From: Lactarius indigo
Taxonomy: Eukaryota; Basidiomycota; Agaricomycetes; Russulales; Russulaceae
Assembly: GCA_025766275.1 (NCBI GenBank)
Contig: JAFKAC010000149.1
Location: forward strand, 1 to 64,000
Length of the DNA: 64,000 nucleotides
Direction of reading: 5' to 3'
The translations under genes and the position numbers were made by a program. A model generated the notes under the pieces. That model did not search any database. It was not told where the DNA came from and saw only the letters and a program-made list of their open reading frames with translations. Below, piece by piece: positions 33,501 to 42,921 of the stretch (position 1 is its first letter; every line of letters starts with the position of its first letter).

Positions 33501-34327
33501 TTGAGTTGTTCGTCAATCCATTCGCGTAATTTCTTATCTTCTTGAGTCATGGGGTATATCTTGCAGTCAGTTGTGTCAGCTGTACCTGGTTTGAATTCGA
33601 TAGCGTGATCCCAAGGCCTGCTTGGCGGAAACCTGTCCAATGCTTCTTCACTGAAGAGACGTTTGAATTCCCAATATTTGGGTGGTAACTCAGCTTTAGT
33701 AACATATTGTTGAGCGGTGATGGCGAGATCGGTGGCTGTGGCCCTGATTTGGCAGCCTTCTTCAAATTGTTGCCATTGTTCATCTGTGATAACACAGGAG
33801 TGTACTACTTCATAGTCGTCATCTCGGACAGTAGTTGTTGCAACTACTGGCATTGTTTTGAGGTAAGGATTGATTGAACGAATGACAATAGGAAGCATGT
33901 CTTCATGAATAGCGGCCTGGGACCATTTGATATGTGGGTCATAGATGGCGAGCCAAGGGTATCCTAATACGATGTCTTCATTTCCAATATCTGTAATGAG
34001 GAAATGCATTTCCTTATGGATTCCTTTAGTTTGAACATCAACGTCGGTATAATGAGTGATACGCCCTGACTTGTTTTCCGTATTATCAATGTTCCATATT
34101 TTCTTTGGGACGTCAAGTAGTTTAGTCCCAAGTCCCATCCTTTTTGCGAAGGAAGGTTTCATGAAGCAATGGGTTGCTCCTGAGTCGACTAGTGCTCATA
34201 TGTTGGCCATTGTGTAACTGGTGCGAATCGATACTGGAACTCTCATAGAACGATAGTGAGTCATGATTACACTGTTACAATTAACTGCCCTCACCCAGGC
34301 CGATGGGTTCAGGCGTCCTGAAAACCC
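30512..34327 (-). pseudogene. Pol of element B: protease, RT, RNase H, integrase, chromodomain
   Basis: Read from 34327 after the frameshift: GFSGRLNPSAWVRA, protease DSGATHCF (near 34170-34195), RT with VQDYRKINAVT, TKLDVRWGYNNI and YMDD (33093-33104), RNase H (LEVDASGFATGAVLLQRK), integrase zinc region (GHPGIKRTLQ ... CAECQRHK), core ([31 protein letters not shown]) and chromodomain EYEVEKILDS ... YLVKWKGYPDSDNQW (near 30830-30960), then an EDGPITSEE motif before G3. Stops are all TGA: near 34198 (NI-stop-ALVDSG), 33122 (HEK-stop-GTVIRV), 32540 (EAE-stop-NYDI) and 32201 (EEP-stop-HPHW). One single-base frame break near 31850. Otherwise open. Confidence 0.93.
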
Positions 34328-36270
34328 TCCTTCTTCCACAATTGTTGGAGGATAATGTCCTTTACATCGTCCGATTCTCCTGCTACTCCATTAAGCCAAT
34401 CGCTGGCGCGCTGTTGAGGGGGTATGTCTTGAACCGCCCTGGTAGCGACTTCGGGTTCTTGTTGATGATAGTCAGTGTCGATATACCGACTGGTTGATGC
34501 CTGAGGCTGATAGCCTCCTCGTGGTTGCCTGCAGTTGCGGGCCATGTGTCCATCCTTTCCGCAGTTATAACAAGTGACTGGCCTTTGGTTATTACATCCT
34601 CCACCCCTCTGCAAAAACCCTCCTCTGGGTTGGTATGGGGGATGAGGAGCAAGTACTTCTTCTGCTCCTGCAAGTCGCCCTCGGATTCGATCTGTGGAGG
34701 TGTCCATTGCGTTTGGGTCTTGGGGCAGATTCCTTGGTTGCCAGGAACTTCTCGGTGGTCCCTGCCATTGTCGTTGTTGGCACGGTCGCCCTTGTCCCTG
34801 TCCTGACGGGACTCCCTTGTTCAACACCGCTTTAAGGTGGAGGTATTGCTGTTGGCGCATGGTAGCTGCCTCTTTCCATTCTCGGTAGTTGCGAGGGTTA
34901 TCGAGAGTGTAGACCTTTTCGTATAGGTCTTTTGGTAGTCCGCTTGCGAATAGATCCAGCGTTTGGGGATCATCAAGTCTGTACTGAGTGCGGCGTATTA
35001 ACTGTTCGAATTTGGTGCAATACTCATCTAGGTTGCCCCCAATCATTTTAACCCCTTTCTTAAGCTCATATTGAGCTTGTTCTTGTTCCATCGTATTTCG
35101 GAAGTGCTGCATGAAGCTGCGCGTGACTTCATTCCATAATCCTTCGCTGGTGCGGGGTATTCCTGCTTGTATCTGGCTGTTAAGCCAGGTGAGCATTGCC
35201 AACACCCATTCGCTGACATTGACGCCCTTGATATAGGATAGGAAGAGCAAGGCTCGTCGATATGGTGTAGCCATAATGCCTTTGTCAGTGTTCATTCCCC
35301 AGTAAACATGCCACTGGGTAAGGAACGCTTCGACTTTTGCGCGTTCTCCGTCAAATACTGTTGGTGCTTCACCAGCTAACTTGTTACTTGGAGGGGGAAC
35401 AATAGGGCCTGCACCTGGTAATCCTCCTCCTGGGTGTCCTCCTCCACCTGGCAGTCCCCCCGGGAATCCTCCAGGAAATCCCCCAAATCCAGGTTCTCTT
35501 GGTGGAGGTCCTCCTCCTGGTAAGTCGCCAGGGGGTCCACCTCCTCCACTAGGGGGATCAGCTACGTCCGGTCCAATGGCACGATGAATTGCTACGTCGT
35601 TGTCGGTCATTCGATGACCGGTATATGGATTGATAGGAGCTAAATTAGCTCGAGATTCTTCAGTGATGCGTCTTTGTTCTTCCAGGGCTATTTGATCCCT
35701 AGCTTCAGTGGTAAGTTGCACTTCTTCCTGTGTAGTGGTGACAGTTGCCATTGCGACCGCTGGACTGTGAATGTGAATTACTTCTGGTTTGGGTTGGTGA
35801 ATGGTTAACGACTCAGTTTGTTGTATGATGTGATCGCCAATAGCTCCTAGACTAGTTTCTTCTGCTGGTGTCGTCCCCCTACTTGGTGATTGGCTCTTGG
35901 AAGCTTCCTCTCCGCTGATTCCTTCGTCTGTATGTTCTCGTGTCTGTCTGTCAATAGGACCGTAGTCTGTGCGGCTATTAAGTTCTCGCACGTCGATGTC
36001 GCAGTTGTAGTTCCTTCCTGCTGGTCGTACAATATCCCAACGATGGTCTATAGGGTTCCAAGTAACCTCGACCCAACAAAGATGTTCGAAATTGAACTCA
36101 ACAGGTCGGAAATGGTTAGGACCGTTAAACTCTACGAAATATCCGGTGTCTTCTCCTCGTTCTCTCCACTGAGCTGCTCCTAAGAATCTTGTTGGTACGT
36201 TGCGATCTCCTTGTTGTTCAATGTGATAGGGATGGAAGGACGTCCACTGGTCTCTGGTCGAGTACGCCAC
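34309..36270 (-). CDS. Gag of element B
   Basis: Open gag frame of about 650 codons. The frame stays open from inside the LTR to the TGA at 34309-34311, with no upstream in-frame ATG. The conserved GTGGC (36270) is the candidate entry, only 20 nt from the LTR. N-terminal block with DQWTSFHPY, RNVPTRFLGAAQWRER and FRPVEFNFEHLCWVEVTWNP; a Gly/Pro-rich linker (35380-35560); a capsid region with FLTQWHVYWGMNTD and FLSYIKGVNVSEWV; and CCHC CYNCGKDGHMARNC (near 34533-34577). It ends in KEGFQDA overlapping pol. Initiation (non-AUG or spliced leader) is unresolved. Confidence 0.88.
   Translation of the reverse strand: MAYSTRDQWTSFHPYHIEQQGDRNVPTRFLGAAQWRERGEDTGYFVEFNGPNHFRPVEFNFEHLCWVEVTWNPIDHRWDIVRPAGRNYNCDIDVRELNSRTDYGPIDRQTREHTDEGISGEEASKSQSPSRGTTPAEETSLGAIGDHIIQQTESLTIHQPKPEVIHIHSPAVAMATVTTTQEEVQLTTEARDQIALEEQRRITEESRANLAPINPYTGHRMTDNDVAIHRAIGPDVADPPSGGGGPPGDLPGGGPPPREPGFGGFPGGFPGGLPGGGGHPGGGLPGAGPIVPPPSNKLAGEAPTVFDGERAKVEAFLTQWHVYWGMNTDKGIMATPYRRALLFLSYIKGVNVSEWVLAMLTWLNSQIQAGIPRTSEGLWNEVTRSFMQHFRNTMEQEQAQYELKKGVKMIGGNLDEYCTKFEQLIRRTQYRLDDPQTLDLFASGLPKDLYEKVYTLDNPRNYREWKEAATMRQQQYLHLKAVLNKGVPSGQGQGRPCQQRQWQGPPRSSWQPRNLPQDPNAMDTSTDRIRGRLAGAEEVLAPHPPYQPRGGFLQRGGGCNNQRPVTCYNCGKDGHMARNCRQPRGGYQPQASTSRYIDTDYHQQEPEVATRAVQDIPPQQRASDWLNGVAGESDDVKDIILQQLWKKEGFQDA
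34321..34327 (-). promoter_or_regulatory. Candidate -1 frameshift heptamer GGGTTTT (element B)
   Basis: The minus strand reads GAG GGT TTT CAG GAC GCC TGA in gag. G GGT TTT fits the canonical X XXY YYZ rule, and the -1 frame is open into protease apart from one TGA. The same heptamer and spacing occur in C. Confidence 0.78.
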
Positions 36271-36277
36271 AATGAAG

Positions 36278-36533
36278 ATCTTGGTCTTAATGTTACGCTC
36301 CACCGGCGTTAGCCCGACTTGGACTTAGAATAGGCGTAATCGACTTAGCAAAGATAAGTGAATGGGGACCACGTGTCAACCCAACACAAGCTGAACAGGG
36401 GCACTACTGGCACACGCTGCAGCCAAAGGATGAAGAAGGGTATCCCTTGGTGGATACAAGTGGAGGCACACTTAGTCCGAGACTAAGGCAGAACAAGAGA
36501 CAAGTCAAGTGGTGGATTGAAGAAGACCAAGAT
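36278..36533 (-). promoter_or_regulatory. Self-priming pair of element B
   Basis: Just inside the 5' LTR the minus strand reads TTAAGACCAAGAT (36290-36278). Its complement ATCTTGGTCTT lies in the LTR at 36533-36523 on the minus strand, 34 nt after a TATAAG box (36567). Perfect over 11 nt. Inferred Tf1-type self-priming. Confidence 0.8.
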
Positions 36534-36799
36534 GGAGACTCTTGGTCCTCCGAGGTGTCTACTTATACAGATACACACGGGCTTTAAAGCGCCATTCGAA
36601 ACAGTAGGTAACCAATAGCGTAACTAGCTCAAACCCTAGTACAGCTATCCTAGGAATGAGTCATACATGAGTCACAATCACATGCGAACTACTATGCTGA
36701 CTGATACGGTGTAAGAGTCCATGACTAATACTACTATCGGGTCGTAGTCATAACCGACCATGAGTCATCCACAACACATAATAAGTCCGTACCATAACA
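36291..36799 (-). repeat. 5' LTR of element B
   Basis: 509 bp, TGTTACGCTCCACC ... CGTACCATAACA, with TATA-like box and hairpin around 36520-36570. Followed by AGCTA. Confidence 0.95.
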
Positions 36800-36804
36800 A
36801 GCTA

Positions 36805-37134
36805 GGTAGAACTCGGCTTAAATACAAGTCAGGCCGTTTGGCAACTGCAAACAGATGGCACCATCACCAGATTGAGGGATAAAAGGAAGTGCATAAAGGG
36901 AACAAAGTATAGGCATAATAGGAATAAGGGTGAATCACGCGGGTCTGTGCATGAGTGGGAAGGAGACAGAAACTAGCACATGTTGAGCTTTATCAAAAGG
37001 GATCATTGATAAGCAGGGTGCGCGATAGGAACCAGTTAATTGTAAAGTCCATGTAATTGTACAGGGCTTGTATAGTATCAGGAGTGGAATAGTAGAAAGG
37101 AAAGAATGAGTCCAATAGAAGTGAAATCATAACA
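36805..37134 (-). repeat. LTR of element K, inner part
   Basis: Continues 28126-28382 after the B insertion and ends GAAATCATAACA. The next bases on the minus strand (near 37135-37145) are a purine run ACGGGGGGTAA, the expected polypurine tract, so this is the 3' LTR of K. Confidence 0.65.
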
Positions 37135-37723
37135 TTACCCCCCGTTTAGTCTGAAGTTGCCATGACTTCAGGACTTGGGATCAACCAAGTCATAGATGTC
37201 CACATCCAGGTCATTCTCCAGCCATTCCAAAATGTCAGTAGGGCAGTAATGGGTCCAGAGAAAGAAGAGAGGGCCGCATGCTCCACATTTGTGGCACATC
37301 TCATACTGTGGGCATTGGATTTCATCGTGGTTAGCATTGGATTGGAAACACCATCCACACCACCTTCCTTGGGTGTTGGTGGCTACTGTTGGTGGGGATG
37401 GTGCAGTGAAGGATGTGGTTGCATTGGGAGACATCTCCCTTCATATCTGTTCTTCTGCTTGCTATGTGGTGATGACCTCAGTGACCATCTCTGCACATCA
37501 GAAGATGCATTGGTGTGATTGATGCTCTGGGCTTTGACAGTGGTGGCACGCTGGTTGAGGCCTTGTGGGGCAGTCCCTCACAATATGGTAAGGGCTATTG
37601 CAGTGGTAGCAGCATCACCAGTGGTGTCGATCTTTGAGTTGGGGGAATTCAATGGGTCCTCCACATCAGGGAGTGAAGGGGATGGTGTAATGGGACTGTC
37701 ATAGTGGGATGGGAAGGGCTGTC
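37135..37723 (-). pseudogene. Element K: zinc-knuckle end of the Pol C-terminal extension
   Basis: The frame 37168-37434 reads WCGWCFQSNANHDEIQC then CHKCGACGPLFFLWTHYC and an acidic tail DLDVDIYDLVD, closely matching the end of the family A extension (WCGKCFTNNSHEEIKC ... CKCGAHGPFNFL ... DNDVYDLMD). The rest to 37723 is degraded Ser/Thr/Pro-rich coding. Solo LTR G2 separates it from the coiled-coil part. Confidence 0.75.
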
Positions 37724-38301
37724 TGTTGATAAGTAGCCTGTGCACACTTAGTGGCTTTAATGGACTTGTAGATGATGGACTACAGTAGATTAGATTATTC
37801 ATTTTTGATCTGTACAATCTGGACTATGACATCACATGTATATGACATCATATGGACTATTCTGGACTTACTATTGTACTGCGTTTCTTTGTTCTACTTT
37901 TGTTCTTATCTTTATTATGATGTCACTATGATATCATCCTGCTCTGGACTCTTCTTGTTCTCATCGCCTTGTTCTCTTTATATCCACTCCTTTGTGTCCT
38001 GTATAGAACAATGTGTCTTGTATTCTGTGACTAGGTGTTACTCACCTTGTAGTACTGTTACTCCCTGTATGAGTATACATAGAGTACCATGTATGCTCCT
38101 GGTCCACATCAGTTCCTCACTGTTGTGTGCCAGGTATGTTCCCTCCTCTCCAATGTATTATCAGTTCCTCACTGTTGTGTGCCAGACAATCTCTTGCTTC
38201 ACTTGCTTGCACCCCTGTTGCTGCTTCTAAGACACCCTATCATATCTCACCACAGTCCTCTTGTCCACTGTGAGTATGATCTCTTTGTGTACTGTTCATC
38301 A
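37724..38301 (+). mobile_element. Solo LTR G2 inside element K
   Basis: 578 bp, TGTTGATAAG ... ACTGTTCATCA, with exact CTGTC duplications (37719-37723, 38302-38306). Intron-like cassette: repeat copy 1 ends at 38133 before GTATGT, copy 2 ends at 38185 before ACAATC (52 nt). The TATA-like sequence near 38072 is degraded. Confidence 0.9.
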
Positions 38302-39250
38302 CTGTCAGCTGAGCATATTCGTCAGTGATGGTGGTGAGAGCTCTGGCATACTGCATATGCCGTTTGGTGCTGGCCAGCATTAGATCCACCATAAGTCATT
38401 CAGCTCAGAGCTTCCAGGCATCTTCCTCCAGCTTCTGGTGTTTTTCATATATCTCCTTCATAGCTGCAAGCCCCATGTGGAGTCGTGTTACTTTGGCTGT
38501 GAGACATGGGGAGTTAAGCTCGATAAGAGTCTCATTGAGCATGCAAGCACAGATGTTGTTTGGGTCAAAGAACTGGAGCTGCTCTGCCAAGAAGGGAGGA
38601 GCTGAGACATTAGGCCTTACCATAGACAAATAGACCACTTTGCCATAGTAAGGCTGCCTAGCCCCCATTGTCCCCACTACCTTGGTGAACCCCTTGTGAT
38701 AGTAAATATACTTCGCAATGTTGAATCCACCCTCCAGTAATGGGATTTGCAGTGGGTAGTACTTAGGTGAGCTAGGTATGTTCATGAAGAAGGGGGCTCC
38801 TGGGTTGTTAGTCTCTTCTTCGGGGGTGTGGGGGCGGTCATAGTTAATGGGTGTGTGAACCCAAACAGGGGTGAGTGGTGTAGGTGGGGATTCTAGCGGT
38901 GGTGGTGGGGTAGAGTGCTTCAATGATGGGGGTGACAGCGTGGGTTCTTCTGGTGGTGGTGTAGGGTTTCAGGGAGGAGGGGTCGGTGAGCACTGGCCCT
39001 CCAGGTGTAGATGGGGTAAGCTCTCCTGGTTCCCATTCAGGAGAGCAGGAATAATGGGTACTGGGTCAATAGTCATGGTGGATTGGGGGGAGTTGGCAGT
39101 TGATGGTGGTGGCGACAGTCGGGGGATGCCAGGGATGGTGAATGATAGGTTGGTAATGGCGATGGTCTCTCCGTTGAAGAGAGCTGTGAGGCGGGGGTCC
39201 ATGTTGAGTACGTTGACAAGGGTTGTATCAGAGACTGGGGTGGTGGTCAT
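38302..39250 (-). pseudogene. Element K: N-terminal and coiled-coil parts of the Pol extension
   Basis: Minus-strand blocks: NMDPRLTALFNGETIAITNL (39180-39240), a Pro/Thr linker, PINYDRPHTPEEETNNPGAP (near 38780-38850; compare PINYERMHITAEEDDDP in A), MGARQPYYGKVVYL, and CLTAKVTRLHMG (near 38475-38512) starting the coiled coil. Frame breaks occur near 38400 and 38940. Homology to the family A extension is clear. Confidence 0.75.
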
Positions 39251-39905
39251 GTCGTTGCATTGTTGGGGTTTTCTTGGTGTGCCAGTTGATACTTTATATC
39301 TTTCGTCCAGCCCCTATGGTGGATGGATATAGGCGATAATAATCTCTGATCGTGTCTTTGGTGTGTGTTATGTTGGTTGCAAGTTCCCACATATTGTCAC
39401 TCATGGGGAATCCCTTCCACTCTACTAGGAAGTGGAGTTTACACCCTCAGCCTCGTTCCTGGGTGTCTTCGATTTGCTCCACTTCATACTCCTCTTCTCC
39501 ATTGATAAGGTCAGGTGGAGGCCAGGTGAAATTTGTGCTGTGTATCTCCATCTCCTTATACGGTGTGAGAAGGTTTGCATGGAATATGGGGTGGATCTTC
39601 CATGACGCCAGAAGTTTGAGTTTGTAGGAGACATCTGATAGAATTCTTGTTATCTTGAAGGGTCCATATCTTTTGGGGGCGAGTTTACTTGTTGGGTAGA
39701 AGGTATGGAGATTTGTCCCTTCTAGCCATACATGGTCTCCTTGTTGATAAGGTGTGAATCCCATCTTGCCTCGTTGCGCCATGGGGCATTGTGCATGCTT
39801 GATGCTATCCTGGGCATGTTGTCTGAGGATTAGTAGATCCTCCAATCGCACATAATGACGCAAATAATTAATGATACATTCGTAAAACCCCATGTGCAAA
39901 TGACC
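39251..39905 (-). pseudogene. Element K: integrase C-terminus and chromodomain
   Basis: The minus strand reads an integrase C-terminal domain (KLAPKRYGPFKITRIL, WKIHPIFHANLLTPY) and a chromodomain (EEYEVEQIEDTQERG, a stop near 39447, then HFLVEWKGFPMSDNMWEL). The copy is cut at about 39905, where the GGGCCC minisatellite begins, so all of gag, RT and most of integrase are missing. Confidence 0.82.
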
Positions 39906-39939
39906 CTAATACATCAGTGAAACCCATGTGGGCCTACAT

Positions 39940-41380
39940 AGTAAAGGCAGATGTAAATCACGAATGGGCCTATTAAATAGAACTGCCAAATTGTTCGGAT
40001 GGGGCCAGTGACATCAGCTGGAGATACCTTACCATGATAAAGAGATGGGCCCACTACACAGAAAGCACTTCACAGGTGCTGCCGATAGTCTCAAATGGGC
40101 CCAATGTTATTCCTAAGTGATACTACCAAATTCCTTGAATAGGCCCAGTGCTGCCCCTGAGACACGCCGCCGACAGTCTCAAATGGGCCCAGTACTATTC
40201 CCCTGCAATGCTACTGAATGCCTTGAATGGGCCCATAATGGCTCCTTAGACATGCTGCTAATAGGCTCAAATGGGCCCAGAATTGATCCTTGGTGAAATT
40301 GATAATTGTATCGAATGGGCCCAGTGCCAATCATAAGATATGCTGCTGATAGTCTCAAATGGGCCTGGTATTTTCCTAAGTGACACTACTGATTCCCTTG
40401 AATGGGCCCAGCGTTGCTCTTAATAAATGCTGCTGATGGCCTCAAATGGGCCCAGCATTGATACTTGGCAAAATTGGAATGGGCCCAGTGTCAATCATAA
40501 GATATGGTAATGGTGGTCTCAAATGGGCCCAATGTTTTCCTAAGTGATACTACTGAAATCCTTGAATGGGCCCGGCATTGCTCTTAATAAATGCTGCCGA
40601 TGGCCTCAAATGGGCCCAGCATTGATCCTTGGTGAAATTGCTGATTGTATTGAATAGACCCAGTGTCAATCACAAGACATGCTGCCGATAGTCTCAAATG
40701 GGCCCAGTGTTGTTCATCAGTAATACTACCGATTACCTTGAATGGGCCGAGTGTTGCAAATGATTCATGCTGCTGATGGTACCCCATCAACCCAGTGTCA
40801 TTCCTGAGTGTCACTACCAATTGCCTTGAATGGGCTCAAAATTGCTAGTGAGATATACTGTCAACAGGCTTAGATGGGCCCAGCATTGCTTGTGAGACAT
40901 GTTGCCAATGGGCTCAAATGGGCCCAGCATTGCCCCTTGATGACATCCCTGATCAACTCAATGTTGCTCATGACAAGTTATGAGGGAAAGCACCGATGGT
41001 CTTGAATGGACCCCATGTTGTTTATGAGGGATGCTACTGACAGGCCTAGCATCACTGACAAACCATATTAGGCCCATTTGAGACCATCGGCAGCATTTCT
41101 TAAGAGCAACTCTGGGCCAATTCAATCTAATCGGTAGGATATCACTTCGGAACAAGACTGCTGACTATGTTGGCTGGGCCCAGGCATGTTCCTGTGATGC
41201 ACAGCCAACAACCTTCAATAGGCCCAGCCACCCATGGTCAGTCCTGAAATGTGTTGCTGATAGCTTTGAATGGGCCAAGAATCCTTTTAAGGGCCACCAT
41301 AGATTGCCTTTAATGGCCTGAGCCCTTCCCTCCAGAGTGCTGCTGATGGTCCTGAATGGGCCCAGAATTCTATGGGAAGC
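39940..41380. repeat. 43-44 bp minisatellite with a GGGCCC core
   Basis: About 30 degenerate units. The core AATGGGCCCAG recurs near 40181, 40269, 40314, 40402, 40444, 40523, 40608, 40697, 40873, 40916 and others, mostly 42-46 bp apart. Two unit types alternate (CTCAAATGGGCCCAG and CTTGAATGGGCCCAG), giving an ~87-bp higher-order unit. The core is palindromic. At least one unit near 41068 appears inverted (GGCCCATTTGAGACC). Edges are diverged. No coding frame is credible. Confidence 0.88.
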
Positions 41381-41550
41381 ACTGGCATATTTGCCTTGAC
41401 ATGTACTGCCTGAATGATCCCAGTGATACTCATTGTTGTCCATCGGCAGCCTATCATTCCCTGCATTTTTGGCCAGCAAGCTATTCTGAGTGCACTCATA
41501 TGTTTTCCAATCAGAAGCTTTAACATTTGGACTATATAACACTTGATATA

Positions 41551-42790
41551 CTACACGAGGTTCTGCACCTCAGTATTGTCCAACTCCTCGATTATTTCAT
41601 CTATTACCTCACTCATTTCCCTCTCCTGCTGATAGATATTCCATACCTGGGCATGGATTTGACAATTCCTTGATCCTTCAGCATGTAAGATGGTGGCCCT
41701 GGTGCTGAGATCAAACTCTTCTTGCTGTTGTAAAGCAGAATAGATGATCAGTGTTGCAAAAATCAGTAGTGGAATATACAGCATACCAGTACCTGCTTGG
41801 GAGGATGCTGTACTTGCATGTGAAGCACCTCCATGCTTTCATCACCATGACCTACTGGCACCTGTGAGTTGGAAGGAGATAGGTCATTCCCACCAAAAGT
41901 TCTGACTGTATATGGTGAGCAAGGTATGCTTCATAATCAGTCAAACTGGTACTCACTGTGTGCTACCAAATGGATTCCAATGCACTCTCCAGCCTCGGTA
42001 GGCAGGGCCAAGTCTGCCCTAATGTCTTCATTTGGCATCCCATCCTGTCACAATGGTGCATGGGTTGTCCCCTGAGCACGGGCCCCAGGCGAGACTGGTG
42101 AGTCCATCCCAAAGTTGTCTTGAGCCATTGGTGAGGGTGGCCCATCCATACCAAAACTGTCCAGATCTTCGACCTCATGGTCTGTATATGTAGAGTAAGA
42201 CATATTTTATAATTAGTCAAAATGGTACTCACTGTGTGCTGCCGACGAGATTCTTACACTCTCTCCAACCTCGGCAGGTAGAGCCAAGTCCATCTGGTAC
42301 TCACCACATGCTGCCAAAGGGTTTCCTACACACTCTAACCTCAGCAGGTAGGGCCAAGTCCATCCCAAAGTTGTCTTGAGCTGTTGGTGAGGGTGGCCCA
42401 TCCATACCAAAACTGCCCCCATCTCCCACCTCCTGAGGAGCCTCTGAGTTGGTGACATCATGGCCTTTTGGCACCTCTGAGGCACTGGAAGGTGGGGCAT
42501 GCTTGCCCCATTCCCAAACTGTACATGCAGAGTTAGGGGTGAATGGAAATCAGTGAAAACGACACTTACCATGTGCTGCCTTGGGGCTGCCGATGGGCCA
42601 AGTTAGCAGAGTAGGTGGAGGAGAATCCATTCCAAAGTCAGCTGGAACTGTAGGGGAGGGAGATCCACCCATTCCAAAGTCGTCCTGAGCTACTGGGGAT
42701 GGAGACCCGCCCATTCCAAAGTCATCCTGAGCTACCAGAGATGGCAATCCATCCATCCCAAAGCTGTGTTTACTTTCTGGGGATGACTCC
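41551..42790 (-). pseudogene. Relic of a repeat-exon gene of unknown function
   Basis: Minus strand. The exon 42560-42770 encodes three 14-residue repeats of the type SPSPVAQDDFGMGG, then GSPKAAHG before a GTAAGT donor (near 42571). A 50-nt intron ending TACAG leads to a second exon (FGNGASMPHLPVPQ). Further exons near 42370-42430 and 42080-42180 repeat FGMDGPPSPxAQDNFGMDS, each followed by a similar GTGAGTACC intron, so exon plus intron was duplicated. The last exon (41551-41724) ends EIIEELDNTEVQNLV after an intron at 41725-41792. Family not recognised. Confidence 0.5.
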
Positions 42791-42921
42791 CAGTGGGAAG
42801 TCCGTAGATAATTTCGTTTGTTTTCGGCTTCTATAGTTTACATAATATGTTTTTGACTCAGAGCGAGTCGCCAAGTTTCGAAATCGATCTGTATCGATAC
42901 AATCTATACTGTTTCCCTTCA

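Larger units (their letters stand above)
28383..36799 (-). mobile_element. Ty3/gypsy chromovirus element B, nearly intact
   Basis: 8417 bp with LTRs 28383-28892 and 36291-36799 differing at about four positions, flanked by exact AGCTA duplications (28378-28382, 36800-36804), so a recent insertion. It contains gag, a -1 frameshift site, protease, RT, RNase H, integrase, chromodomain and a Pol extension, with a polypurine run (minus strand AAAAGGGGG, near 28895-28905) before the 3' LTR. Defects: four in-frame TGA codons in pol, one single-base frame break near 31850 and solo LTR G3. It sits inside the LTR of K. Confidence 0.95.

Noticed and set aside
39940..41380. Regularly spaced repeats that could suggest a CRISPR array
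   Set aside because: Units are contiguous and degenerate, with no unique spacers, no Cas genes and a eukaryotic context. It is a minisatellite.
42789..42800. CAGTGGGAAG as the left CACTA-type end of the Plavaka element
   Set aside because: No matching inverted repeat was found near 62620-62950, so the element ends stay undefined.
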